A stretch of DNA of 64,000 nucleotides from Flavobacteriaceae bacterium CG2_30_34_30 (lineage in GTDB: Bacteria > Bacteroidota > Bacteroidia > Flavobacteriales > Flavobacteriaceae): the NCBI GenBank assembly GCA_001873105.1, contig MNYN01000001.1, forward strand, positions 1 through 64,000, given 5' to 3'. How positions within the stretch are numbered: position 1 is the first letter of the stretch; every line of letters begins with the position of its first letter. The notes beneath the pieces were generated by a model. The model was given only the letters and a program-made list of their open reading frames with translations. It was not told where the DNA came from and ran no database searches. Positions 40,995-50,874 of the stretch are shown piece after piece. Position numbers and translations under genes: made by a program.

Positions 40995-42680
40995 ATGAAA
41001 TTTTATGTTATTTTATTTTTAAGTTGTTTGTTTTTAAATACAGGTTTTTCTCAAGAGCGAATTATCACTTATAATTCTACCATAAAAGTGGAACCTTCCG
41101 GCTCCCTACTAGTGCGTGAAGACATTACGGTACAAGCAGAAGGCGACCAAATAAAAAGAGGTATTTATCGCAGTTTTCCTACCCAATATAAAGACAAATT
41201 AGGCACCAGATTTCATGTAGAATTTGTTGTAACAGAGGTATTAAGAAATGGAAACGCTGAGCCTTATTTTACCGAAAAGAAAGGTAATGGCGTTGTGGTG
41301 TATATAGGTAATAAAAATACTTTTTTAGAAAAAGGTGTTTATACCTATTCTATTTCGTATCGCACCACCAAACAAATAGGATTTTTTAAAGAATTTGATG
41401 AATTGTATTTTAACGCCATAGGTGGTGATTGGGTTTTTACCATTGAAACAGCCACAGTAACCATTGAATTACCTGAAAACGCCACGATAACACAGTTAGC
41501 CGCTTATTCAGGATTGCAAGGAACCACTACCTGCGATTGTTCTTTACTTTCTACAGACAATAAGGTGAGGATAACCACTACGCGAGCACTGCAACCCTAC
41601 GAGCAACTTACTCTTGCAGTAGCTTGGCCAAAAGGATTTGTGAACGAACCTACAACTACCCAAAAGACCATTTCTTTTTTTAAAAGCAATTTTCACGTGC
41701 TTTTTGCACTCCTCGGTTTTGTGCTGGTAAGTTTTTTATATTATAAAGCTTGGAAAAAAGTAGGCGTAGATCCTGCAAAAGGAACAATTATACCTTTGTT
41801 TGACCCACCTGTAGCCTTTAGCCCGGCAGATATTGCCTTTTTAAGCCGTATGTATATCACCCAATCTACTATTTCAGCAGCCATAGTGCATATGGCAGTA
41901 AAAGGTCATTTAAAAATTATTCATCTGAAAAAAGAATATACTTTAGAACGTCTTTCCACAGATTTTTCATTGCTTACGGAAGAAGAAAAAGCGATTTCGA
42001 GTGCTTTATTTTCCGAAAGCGAACAAATAGAATTGGATAATAAAAACCACAGCAAGTTTAGCAAAGCAAGAGTAAATGCCAATAGCATTTTAGCTAAAAA
42101 AATGCAACCCAAGTATTTTAATTTAAACTATGGGCATTTAGTAAAGGGCATATTAGCCTCTATATTTTTAATTGTCCTAACCTTTGTTTTTTCACCCTCT
42201 CCGATAATACCTTTTATTTTAATTTTTTTACTTATTGTTTTAGTTGCTTTTTTTACCTATTTGATTAAAGCCCCTACAAAAGAAGGGCGCCAACTGATGG
42301 ACGAGATTGAAGGATTTAAAATGTATATAGCAGTAGCCGAACAAAAACAACTAGACGCCTTGCATGAACCAGAACTTACAGTAGAACGTTTTGAGTCATT
42401 ACTACCTTATGCCATTGCTTTGGGCGTTGAAAATCAATGGGGTAAAAAGTTTGAAAATGCGCTGACAAAATCGTTGCAAGAAACACAAAGTTACAGTCCG
42501 TCGTGGTACGTTGGAGCAGGAGCGATGGCATTTTCGCCTCAACAGTTTTCCTCCAGTATGGGAAAAAGTTTTTCTTCTGCCATATCTTCTGCATCTACAC
42601 CTCCGGGCAGTTCGTCAGGAAGTGGGGGAGGTGGTTCTTCAGGCGGCGGTGGTGGCGGCGGTGGTGGCGGTGGTTGGTAA
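40995..42680 (+). CDS. DUF2207 membrane protein with Gly-rich C-terminus
   Basis: Signal peptide, N-terminal DUF2207-like region, TM segments, C-terminal SSSGSGGGGSSGGGGGGGGGGGW. Confidence 0.85.
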   Translation: MKFYVILFLSCLFLNTGFSQERIITYNSTIKVEPSGSLLVREDITVQAEGDQIKRGIYRSFPTQYKDKLGTRFHVEFVVTEVLRNGNAEPYFTEKKGNGVVVYIGNKNTFLEKGVYTYSISYRTTKQIGFFKEFDELYFNAIGGDWVFTIETATVTIELPENATITQLAAYSGLQGTTTCDCSLLSTDNKVRITTTRALQPYEQLTLAVAWPKGFVNEPTTTQKTISFFKSNFHVLFALLGFVLVSFLYYKAWKKVGVDPAKGTIIPLFDPPVAFSPADIAFLSRMYITQSTISAAIVHMAVKGHLKIIHLKKEYTLERLSTDFSLLTEEEKAISSALFSESEQIELDNKNHSKFSKARVNANSILAKKMQPKYFNLNYGHLVKGILASIFLIVLTFVFSPSPIIPFILIFLLIVLVAFFTYLIKAPTKEGRQLMDEIEGFKMYIAVAEQKQLDALHEPELTVERFESLLPYAIALGVENQWGKKFENALTKSLQETQSYSPSWYVGAGAMAFSPQQFSSSMGKSFSSAISSASTPPGSSSGSGGGGSSGGGGGGGGGGGW

Positions 42681-42864
42681 ATTTTAGTTTTTTAAAAACG
42701 CCCTTTTTAACATTAAAAATAAAAATTGCATTATTTTGTGTTGTATGGATTATATAACAAACAATATTTTAGTCAAACTGTTCTAATAATTTTACACACC
42801 AAACATTTTACAGTGTTTTTTAAATTCACTAAATTTTTAAAACCAATTCTGTAAATGACTTATG

Positions 42865-43857
42865 TTAAAAAAAATGGATTTTTGCTTTTATTTTTGCATC
42901 AATAAATGGATAATCCATCTTTTCACTATCTAATCTATTAAGGAGAAGTATGGCTGCTTTTTTACCTATATTTTCGGCATTTTGATTGATATAGTTCATT
43001 TTTGGAAAGGTCAGAAGAGCATTCTTAGTGTTAGAAAACCCAATTATCTTGATGTTTTTTGTTTTGAAAGGTTTAATAGAAAGAAGACAATTTTCAAGCA
43101 TAATACCAGAACTATTATCGGCAGCAAGTACTGCATCAAAATCATTTTTTTCAGCCCAACTCCTTAGCTTTTTATGCATATTAGATAAGCTTTGTACACT
43201 AAGTTCTAGTTTTTTTTCATAAACAATTTTTGCCTCTCTCAAAGCTTTTAAATATCCTATTCTGCGTTCTTTTCCAACATTTAGATTATTTATGGAGCTT
43301 AAAAAAGCAATTTTTTTGTAGCCTTTTTCAAGGAGCCGTTTAGTGACCTCATACGTGATTTTTTGATCATCAACACTAACCTTGTCACAGTTTATTTGAT
43401 TTGACAACCTATCAAAAAGCACAAGTTTATTTTTGTGTATTTGGTTAGTAATATGAGAAACATCACCTGTTTTAATAGTTTGGGCTGCAAGTGAAATAAT
43501 AAACCCATCCACACTGCCACTTTTTAATAGTTTTATTTTTTCGGCTTCTTTTTGTGTTTGTTCATTACTTATACAAACAATAGTATCATAGCCTTTTTCT
43601 GAACATTGTTTTTCAATTCCAAAAAGAACTTCTGCAAAAAAGGAGTTTAATATGTCTGGAATAATAACACCTATGGTTTTTGATTTATTATTTCGCAATC
43701 CAGCACCCATTTTGTTTGGTTGATAATTCATTGCTTCTGCTAGTTCTTTTACACGAAATTTGGTATGTTCAGAAATATCTTTGGCATCATTTAATGCTTT
43801 AGATACTGTTGAAATAGAAACGCTTAAGAGTTTTGCTAATTCTTTTAATGAACTCAT
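42865..43857 (-). CDS. LacI family transcriptional regulator
   Basis: SSLKELAKLLSVSISTVSKALNDAKDISEHTKFRVKELAEAMNYQPN; KTIGVIIPDI. Confidence 0.93.
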   Translation of the reverse strand: MSSLKELAKLLSVSISTVSKALNDAKDISEHTKFRVKELAEAMNYQPNKMGAGLRNNKSKTIGVIIPDILNSFFAEVLFGIEKQCSEKGYDTIVCISNEQTQKEAEKIKLLKSGSVDGFIISLAAQTIKTGDVSHITNQIHKNKLVLFDRLSNQINCDKVSVDDQKITYEVTKRLLEKGYKKIAFLSSINNLNVGKERRIGYLKALREAKIVYEKKLELSVQSLSNMHKKLRSWAEKNDFDAVLAADNSSGIMLENCLLSIKPFKTKNIKIIGFSNTKNALLTFPKMNYINQNAENIGKKAAILLLNRLDSEKMDYPFIDAKIKAKIHFF

Positions 43858-43862
43858 TTAAT

Positions 43863-43876
43863 AAACAAATTTGTTT
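43863..43876. promoter_or_regulatory. Perfect palindrome AAACAAATTTGTTT, candidate LacI-type autoregulatory operator
   Basis: 14-bp perfect palindrome 5 bp upstream of the LacI start codon. Confidence 0.45.
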
Positions 43877-43889
43877 GCTATTTTAAATT

Positions 43890-43920
43890 TAAGCCCCAAT
43901 AGCAAATTATTGAGGCTTTG
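43890..43920 (-). terminator. Hairpin terminator between T9SS gene and lacI-type gene
   Basis: AAGCC-c-CAATA..TATTG-a-GGCTT followed on the minus strand by an A/T-rich tract. Confidence 0.5.
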
Positions 43921-43942
43921 AATTAAAATAATATAAAAAAAA

Positions 43943-44758
43943 TTACTTTTTAATTAATTTGATTGTGTTTGATGCATTTTCTGAAGTAATTTTAGCAAAA
44001 TAGATTCCTGTTTTAAAACTAGAGGCATCAATAGAAAGGTTTTGTTGTGTGTTAGTATTGAAATTAGCCATCAATTGACCTTTAACATCATATACTTGGG
44101 TAAGAAAAGTAGTATTTGCTTTGTTTAAGACGACCCATTTATCTGAAGAGGGATTAGGGTAAACAATAAAACTATTTGAAAATTCATTTGATTGGGTGGA
44201 AAGCGTTCCATCACTAAAAACGATATTGTCAAAGAAAATAATGTTGTCTTGTGTTCTTGCATCAAAATCAGGAAAAACTACAATTTGATTTAACACACCA
44301 TTACCTGCGGGAGGATTAATAAAACTAGAAAAATCGAATGTAATTTTTTCCCATTCGTTTATCACGGTATTTGGAATTTTAATTTCACCTTGAGACCAAA
44401 AAGTAGAGGATACTAATTTTATTCCCACATCGCTTATTACAGGTTTCCAAACCATGATGGTAATAATATTATTTGATGCATCAAGAACAAATTCTCCAAG
44501 ATCAGCTCCTTGAGCAGATTCAACTCCAGCAAAAGGTTGGCCGGTTTGTAATGCTGTAAATTGAGCAACAGTTGCAGATGTATTTATTCCGGAAGGATTA
44601 GGATTAGAAATTATTTGTAATTCTGGGTTGGTATCATTTTCAAAGACAGTCCAGGTCCAGTCTGCTCCATTACCGGATGTTTCAAAATTAATTGGGGTGT
44701 TTTGGCTAAATCCATAAAAAATGGTTAGCATTAGCAAAAGGGAAATAATATTTTTCAT
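43943..44758 (-). CDS. T9SS type A sorting domain protein, putative glycan-binding
   Basis: Signal peptide; C-terminal FIVYPNPSSDKWVV..YDVKGQLM..GIYFAKITSENASNTIKLIKK. Confidence 0.82.
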   Translation of the reverse strand: MKNIISLLLMLTIFYGFSQNTPINFETSGNGADWTWTVFENDTNPELQIISNPNPSGINTSATVAQFTALQTGQPFAGVESAQGADLGEFVLDASNNIITIMVWKPVISDVGIKLVSSTFWSQGEIKIPNTVINEWEKITFDFSSFINPPAGNGVLNQIVVFPDFDARTQDNIIFFDNIVFSDGTLSTQSNEFSNSFIVYPNPSSDKWVVLNKANTTFLTQVYDVKGQLMANFNTNTQQNLSIDASSFKTGIYFAKITSENASNTIKLIKK

Positions 44759-44847
44759 TTTATTTTATATTTTAGGTGTTAAAAATTAAAAAGACCCCAA
44801 TTAATATTAAAGTAATAAAATTAATGCCATTAAGGATTTCAGAAATA

Positions 44848-45708
44848 TTATTTTTTAATGAGTTTTATTGTGTTTGAACTGCTTTCTGAAATAATATTGG
44901 CAAAATAAATCCCCGCTTTTAAAACAGAAGTATCAATAGTAAAGGTTTGATTGGAAATATTCTCATTGGTTAAAAGAAGTTTTCCGTTTACGTCATAAAG
45001 GTTTAACGAAAAGCTGGTTAGATTTTTGTTATTAATAATCCAGTTTTGTGTGGTGGGATTTGGATATGCTATGATTGAAGCAATGTCAAAATCTAATGTT
45101 GAAAGAATAAATGGTCCTACAACAACGTTTCCTAAAGTTGCTTCATCTGCTGGGTTAGCATTTAGTCCGGTTACTGAAAATCCGTATTGTATTACCGCGT
45201 CAGTAGCTTCAACATTTGTATATGTGATGGCAAATGTTCCAGCACTGGTAAGTGGTAAACTTTCTTCTTTTAATACGGAAAAATCAGCATTAAATACTTT
45301 AATAAATGCTTTAACAACATATTCTGAAGAAAGTGTAAAAGATTGCACATCTGCTGAAAAGGTTAACTCTTGGCCAAGAAGGTTGCTGTTATTTTCATTA
45401 AATGTATTTCCTTCAAAAACTTTGTTGCCTTCGCCTGTGGTTTGATTTACCCAAAAAGGATCTGTAGGATTATCTCCATAGGTGTTAAAATTTGGAAATA
45501 GAGTAACAGTATTTCCACTTACATCTACTACAGACTTAATGTCTGGAACTCCCCAAGGAGAGCCAAAAACAAATCCACCGCCATTGGCTGGTGTTTCAAA
45601 TACATTGGCAAAACCTAAAAATGTTGCACTGCCATCAATAGTAACTGTGTTTTGACCTACCATAAAGGCAGATGCAAAAAGTAAACTTAATAAGGTGATT
45701 TTTTTCAT
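44848..45708 (-). CDS. T9SS type A sorting domain protein
   Basis: Signal peptide; C-terminal IIAYPNPTTQNWII..LYDVNGKLLL..GIYFANIISESSSNTIKLIKK. Confidence 0.82.
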   Translation of the reverse strand: MKKITLLSLLFASAFMVGQNTVTIDGSATFLGFANVFETPANGGGFVFGSPWGVPDIKSVVDVSGNTVTLFPNFNTYGDNPTDPFWVNQTTGEGNKVFEGNTFNENNSNLLGQELTFSADVQSFTLSSEYVVKAFIKVFNADFSVLKEESLPLTSAGTFAITYTNVEATDAVIQYGFSVTGLNANPADEATLGNVVVGPFILSTLDFDIASIIAYPNPTTQNWIINNKNLTSFSLNLYDVNGKLLLTNENISNQTFTIDTSVLKAGIYFANIISESSSNTIKLIKK

Positions 45709-45815
45709 AATCTTTAATTTTAAATTTATAATATTTTAGAAACCCTTAAGATTTAATTCTTATCTAAAAGAAAAATTAAAATTAGAATAAGAAATAAAAT
45801 TTGATAACTAACTTT

Positions 45816-45823
45816 CAAATATA
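45816..45823 (-). promoter_or_regulatory. Minus-strand -7 box TATATTTG upstream of the first T9SS gene
   Basis: CAAATATA on the plus strand. Confidence 0.5.
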
Positions 45824-45865
45824 TATCCTAAGATTAAATTTATTCATCTTTTATATATTACAAAT

Positions 45866-45885
45866 TAACTACAACGATGTAGTTA
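45866..45885. promoter_or_regulatory. Inverted repeat TAACTACA-ACGA-TGTAGTTA, candidate activator site
   Basis: 8-bp perfect arms, ~43 bp upstream of the minus-strand -7 box. Confidence 0.55.
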
Positions 45886-45987
45886 TATTAATTTACTTGT
45901 AATAAATGGGGGTGTATCCTTTAAATAATAAGATTTTGTATATGTTAAAGTTTTAAATTAACAGGAAAAAGTGCTTAATAAAGTTAA

Positions 45988-46008
45988 GATGTAGTGGCGA
46001 TGTAGTGG
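45988..46008. repeat. Direct repeat GATGTAGTGG-c-GATGTAGTGG (11-bp phase)
   Basis: Two identical 10-mers sharing the GATGTAGT core with the nearby inverted repeat. Confidence 0.6.
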
Positions 46009-46042
46009 TAATGTATGGGTAAAACCGGCAAATGTAATATGG

Positions 46043-48859
46043 TTAAATATCTAAAATATAATTAGTTAAATTAGTTTCATTGGGTAAGTTCATTTTTTTT
46101 CGTAATCGATACCTTTTAATCTCTACGCTTTTTGGTGAAATATTAAAAAGTGGTGCAATTTCTTTGGAAGAAAGATTAAGTCTTAAATACGCACACAATC
46201 TAAGATCATCTGGAGTTAATGCAGGGTGGTTTGTTTTTATTTTTTTAAAAAAATCTTTATCAGCATTATTAAATGCTTCTTCAAAAAATTTCCAGTCATC
46301 ATTGCTGTTTAAATTTTTATCTATTATTTTCACTACTTTTTTAATATCTTTTTGATCTTGTGTAAATTGGTTTATTTCTGATTTAATACTATTTAGAAAT
46401 TCATTTTTTTTAATAAGACTCATTGTTGAAATAGCAAGCTCTCTATTTTTACCTTCAATATCTTGTAACAATTTTTCATTTTTTAGTTTCATTAATGCTC
46501 TTTTATTTTCAGATTCTTTTAGAGCTAACTCTCTTTTGTTTTTTACCTCAATTTTGCGCCGTTGTTTTTTATAGTACGTTTTATAGATATTATGAATAAT
46601 AATAATGGATATAATAAGCAATATGCAATAAAGGATTAGCATGCTATTAGAAAGATAAAATGGTCTATTAATTCTAAAAGGATAAATAGATATATTTGAA
46701 AAATTATCCTCTCCAATTCTGCCCTTTACCATAAACTCATAATTTCCGTAAGGGAGGTTATTAAAGGTGGCTTCACTACTGATCTGCCAAGAGCTCCAAT
46801 CTTCCATTAAACCATTTAATTTATATTGATACTCTGAAGTATAATATTTTTCGAAAGCAGTTATACTAAAATTAAAATAAATATTGTTGTTTTTGTTTTC
46901 TAATTCAGGTAGTTCTTTTAATGATAAATGAAATGGCGGTTTATTGATTTGGTTAGCTGTTACTTTGTGTATAGTAAGCGAAGGATTTTGTTTTCTGCTA
47001 TAAAATTGTTTTAAATCCAGTAAAAAATAACCTTGCGCATTTCCAAAAAGGTAATTATCATCTTTGTATTCAATAACATTTTCATAGCCAAGCATAGCAT
47101 TTCTAGTGCTATTGGGAATGGGAATAGACAATATTTCTTGGGTTTTACTAACTTTACTTTGAGAAATATAATTTATAAATTGATCTGTAAAATTCCATAT
47201 AGCTAATCCATCATTTGAAACTACTAATTTACCTGAGGTATAACTTGAAGTGTCGTAAAGATTGCTAAAAAATAAGTCTTTTTCAAAAGCTTTTAGTGAA
47301 TTATTGTATTTCCAAATTCCTTTTTCATAAGCATAATAAACGCCATCTTTGTTTTTTACTAGACTTGAATAAAGACCTTTTTCAACAGAATTATCTTTTT
47401 GAATATTTGTTATATTGTTGAAGTCCTCATCCACAGTTAGGGTATAAATTCCTTTGTATTCGTGAGCAACTAATAGTGTATTTGAGTTTACAAATTCTAT
47501 AAACTTAGAGGACATTTTAAAGCCAGTGAGGGTATTTCTATACCGCCATTCTCCTTTAATTTTTTCCAAAAGACTCACTCCTTGATAATTTCCTTGTAAT
47601 AGCAAATTTTTATTTGCATCAACGGTTTTAAAACACCATGTGCCAAGGTTTTCTGAAATTTTCTTTAGCGTTGTATCTTCCACAATAAATGTGCCTTCAT
47701 GGTGGCCACAAAAAAGTGTGTTGTCATAAACAAATAAGGACCATACTTGTCCTACAGAAGAATCAATTAAATTAAATTTGCTAGTATAATCATCGCTTAG
47801 TAAACGATAAAATAATCCTTGATTTGTGCCTAAATACAATTTATTGTCAAAAACAGCCGAAGCGTACACAGTACCTAATTTTCCACTATCATCATTAAAT
47901 ATTTTTATAGAAGATTTTAAATTAAGGCAATCAATTCCATTATCAAGTCCTAACCAAATATTTCCTATTTCATCTTCAAAAATTGAAAGCACCGTGTTGT
48001 TGCTCAAGCTTTGATTTTTAGTTATTTGAAAGTCGATTGACCCTTCTTTATTTAAGTAAATCACACCTTGCGATATGGTACCCAATATAATATCTCCAGA
48101 TTTTGTTTGTAAGCTAGTGTAAACATTTAATGAGTTTAAAAAATTTGCATTATGATCCCATAATTTGGGATTTTCTTCTAAAGTATAAATGCCTTTTGAA
48201 TTGGTTTGGACTAAAATGGTATGGTTAATTTTATAAATATTAATGATTAAGTTTTCTTTAAAAATGGGGTGGTCTGATACAAGTTCTGTTTGAGCGTTGG
48301 AGAGTTTGAATATGCCTGCTTTGGGTTTGCTTATATAAATGTCAGTTTCAATTTGAAACATTTTTGTGATACCTTCTTCCGAGTGAATTTTTTGGATTTC
48401 GCCATTTTGAAGGTTATAGATATAGATGGAATTTAAAGATTGAAACAGCAAAAAGTTAACGTAATGTAAAATAGTCCAAAATTGTTCATCTTCCGACATT
48501 TCATTTTCAAGGCCTTTGCTAAGGGAGGTGTATTTTAATGTCCCAGTTTCTTGTCTTTCCCAAAATCCAAACTCTTTATAACACCCGGTATAAATTTTTT
48601 GGTTAAGTACAAATACAGATCTTATTATACTTTTATTTGGCGATGGATAAAGATTCCATGAGTCTCCATTAAATTCTAATAAACCTTTATTGTTTGCTAC
48701 ATATATGAGTTTATCGTCTCCTTGACTTATAGACCAATTTTGATTATCAGCTTGATAGTCTTTTGAGGAAAAGGAAATTAATGGAGGAAGTTCTTGAGAA
48801 GAAGTCTTATTCCAAAATAAAAAAATCAAAAAATAAATAAAAAAGTATTTTACCTTCAA
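46043..48859 (-). CDS. Sensor-type regulator: beta-propeller + Y_Y_Y domain + TM + LuxR-like HTH
   Basis: Repeated two-component-propeller motifs (FEDEIGNIWLGLDNGIDCLNL), YQYKLNGLMEDWSSWQISSEATFNNLPYGNYEFMVKG, TM, C-terminal LTPDDLRLCAYLRLNLSSKEIAPLFNISPKSVEIKRYRLRKK. Confidence 0.9.
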   Translation of the reverse strand: MKVKYFFIYFLIFLFWNKTSSQELPPLISFSSKDYQADNQNWSISQGDDKLIYVANNKGLLEFNGDSWNLYPSPNKSIIRSVFVLNQKIYTGCYKEFGFWERQETGTLKYTSLSKGLENEMSEDEQFWTILHYVNFLLFQSLNSIYIYNLQNGEIQKIHSEEGITKMFQIETDIYISKPKAGIFKLSNAQTELVSDHPIFKENLIINIYKINHTILVQTNSKGIYTLEENPKLWDHNANFLNSLNVYTSLQTKSGDIILGTISQGVIYLNKEGSIDFQITKNQSLSNNTVLSIFEDEIGNIWLGLDNGIDCLNLKSSIKIFNDDSGKLGTVYASAVFDNKLYLGTNQGLFYRLLSDDYTSKFNLIDSSVGQVWSLFVYDNTLFCGHHEGTFIVEDTTLKKISENLGTWCFKTVDANKNLLLQGNYQGVSLLEKIKGEWRYRNTLTGFKMSSKFIEFVNSNTLLVAHEYKGIYTLTVDEDFNNITNIQKDNSVEKGLYSSLVKNKDGVYYAYEKGIWKYNNSLKAFEKDLFFSNLYDTSSYTSGKLVVSNDGLAIWNFTDQFINYISQSKVSKTQEILSIPIPNSTRNAMLGYENVIEYKDDNYLFGNAQGYFLLDLKQFYSRKQNPSLTIHKVTANQINKPPFHLSLKELPELENKNNNIYFNFSITAFEKYYTSEYQYKLNGLMEDWSSWQISSEATFNNLPYGNYEFMVKGRIGEDNFSNISIYPFRINRPFYLSNSMLILYCILLIISIIIIHNIYKTYYKKQRRKIEVKNKRELALKESENKRALMKLKNEKLLQDIEGKNRELAISTMSLIKKNEFLNSIKSEINQFTQDQKDIKKVVKIIDKNLNSNDDWKFFEEAFNNADKDFFKKIKTNHPALTPDDLRLCAYLRLNLSSKEIAPLFNISPKSVEIKRYRLRKKMNLPNETNLTNYILDI

Positions 48860-48878
48860 AATTTTGAAACTTAGTAAA

Positions 48879-48886
48879 CAAATATA
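48879..48886 (-). promoter_or_regulatory. Minus-strand -7 box TATATTTG upstream of the Y_Y_Y regulator
   Basis: CAAATATA on the plus strand, ~20 bp upstream of the start codon. Confidence 0.45.
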
Positions 48887-48999
48887 CTTATTTTTATAAT
48901 TAGCTATATGTATATTTTTTTTTAATATCAGAGAAATTAAGGTAGGTCACAAATTAACAATAATCTTAAAATCATTTTGAAACTACTTTATAAGTAATG

Positions 49000-49932
49000 T
49001 TAGTAAAAAAAATTTTTGTTTTTCAAAATAAGTTTTGGGTTTCTGTTTTCATTATATAAACCCCAGTGTTTTTCAGGCTCCATGGCATCATTAGAACCCT
49101 TCCAAGATTCGTCAAATGCTTCAAAAACAAAGGTCAGAATTTTCTCTTGCTCACTCCATTTCATCAAATCTTTTATATAAATTTCCTGTAATTCCTCACT
49201 TACATTGTGTGGTAGAATACCATTTCCATTTGAGTTTGTTGCCCAACCGGCCTCGGTGATTATTACTGGTTTATGGCAAAATTTTGATGCGACAGCGTGA
49301 TAGTTTTGTTGTGTTACTTGAAGTGCATCGTGTATGTTTTTATACTCCCACACGGGATAGGAATGAATGGAAATAAAATCAATTTCAGCGACTAAGGGCT
49401 CTAATTTGTTTAACCACGGCACATAATTTTCACAAAAAGTGACTGGTTGTTTGGCTCCATTTTTTACCATTCGCACATATTTAATGACACTTTCTACAGA
49501 AACATAGTGATCTGTCCACTCCGCACAAGCTTCATTTCCCACAGAAAGTGCACATATTGTTTCAGGATATTGATTTGCAAATGAAATTAACTTATTGATT
49601 TGTGCCTTATTATATTTTTTATTTTGCTTTAATATTTCTTCTGAATAAACACCGCCCCAGGGACATCCAAAATTATTCATCTCGGCTACAATATAAGCGC
49701 CTAAAAGAACTTTAAAATTCATTTTTTCCTTTTTAATGACTTTTAAAACTGTTTTTGCGTGGAGGTCACAATCATAAATTCTCAAATATTTCCAGTGATT
49801 TTGAAGTAATTCTAAGTCTTCTTTTACTTCTTGATAAGTGGGGTATTCCCCTCCGGGTTGTTGCCCTTGCCTAAATCCTGAATAGCAAATGGCATTGCCG
49901 GATTGTAATTGTAGAGCCTTATATAAATTCAT
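49000..49932 (-). CDS. GH17-like glycoside hydrolase, no signal peptide
   Basis: ALSVGNEACAEW (acid/base region), PVIITEAGWATNSNGNG (nucleophile region), FVFEAFDESWKG. Confidence 0.85.
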   Translation of the reverse strand: MNLYKALQLQSGNAICYSGFRQGQQPGGEYPTYQEVKEDLELLQNHWKYLRIYDCDLHAKTVLKVIKKEKMNFKVLLGAYIVAEMNNFGCPWGGVYSEEILKQNKKYNKAQINKLISFANQYPETICALSVGNEACAEWTDHYVSVESVIKYVRMVKNGAKQPVTFCENYVPWLNKLEPLVAEIDFISIHSYPVWEYKNIHDALQVTQQNYHAVASKFCHKPVIITEAGWATNSNGNGILPHNVSEELQEIYIKDLMKWSEQEKILTFVFEAFDESWKGSNDAMEPEKHWGLYNENRNPKLILKNKNFFY

Positions 49933-50849
49933 TAAAATTTCATTTTTTCATTTTTATCCCAAATACCCCAATAGGCACCCACATCACCTTCGGCACCCTC
50001 TTTCCAAGATTCATCAAAGGAGGAAAAGTAAAACACTTCAATACCGTTAGCTTGCGCCCAAAGTTGTGTTCTTATAAAATAATTTAAGGCATTCATATAG
50101 GATGGTGTAGCACCTTTAAAGCCATTGCCTTGACTGGGCCAGCCTGTTTCTGTGATAATGACTCTTTTGCCATTTCCGGCGGCTTTAGCTTGATGATACA
50201 TTTGATTCATATGGTGTAAGGAATACTCAAACGGGCAGCCTTCCCAATAAGGATAACAGTTGGTGAGTATCACATCACATGCCTCAGTAATGCGAGGACG
50301 TGCTGAAAATTCATAATAAGCATCTACATAGCCCACAGGTATGTTTTTTGGGATGGCATTTTTCACTTGATACAAAAAATCTAGTAGTTCATCTTCACTC
50401 AAGTCTTTGCGGTACATCACTTCGTTGCCCACCGCTGCAATATCAACAAGTCCTTTGTTAGAGAGTTCAATTAAGCCTTCAATTTCGCGTTTGTTAATTT
50501 CTGGATTATCACCCAGCCAAGCTCCTACCAGTGTTTTTAAGCCCATTTTTTTGGCAATTTTTGGAATGTTCTCGTTACCATCTGTACAAGAAAAAGACCG
50601 AACCCAATTAGATACCGGTTGAAGAATTTTCATACGGCGATGCACCTGAGCTTCACTTATGATATCTCCGGGTTGTTGGCCATCTTCATATAAACTGAAA
50701 CAAAAACCGTGAATACCACTATTTAAAATTTTATGGAGCAATGCTTTAAGTTCTTTTTCTGAAGATGCTTCAGGAAACTTAATTTCTTTAAACTTTAAAA
50801 GGTATTCGAGCCACCCACCTTCTAAAACTCTTTCTTTTCTGTATGACAT
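49932..50849 (-). CDS. GH17-like glycoside hydrolase, no signal peptide
   Basis: AAVGNEVMYRKD, RVIITETGWPSQGNG, FYFSSFDESWKEG; overlaps next gene as TAATG. Confidence 0.87.
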   Translation of the reverse strand: MSYRKERVLEGGWLEYLLKFKEIKFPEASSEKELKALLHKILNSGIHGFCFSLYEDGQQPGDIISEAQVHRRMKILQPVSNWVRSFSCTDGNENIPKIAKKMGLKTLVGAWLGDNPEINKREIEGLIELSNKGLVDIAAVGNEVMYRKDLSEDELLDFLYQVKNAIPKNIPVGYVDAYYEFSARPRITEACDVILTNCYPYWEGCPFEYSLHHMNQMYHQAKAAGNGKRVIITETGWPSQGNGFKGATPSYMNALNYFIRTQLWAQANGIEVFYFSSFDESWKEGAEGDVGAYWGIWDKNEKMKF

Positions 50850-50874
50850 ACTATGGTTGTTTTTATATTAAATT

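Noticed and set aside
42601-42678. Gly-rich tract at the end of the DUF2207 protein as a novel repeat
   Set aside because: Gly/Ser-rich C-termini are common in this protein type and associated with LemA neighbours
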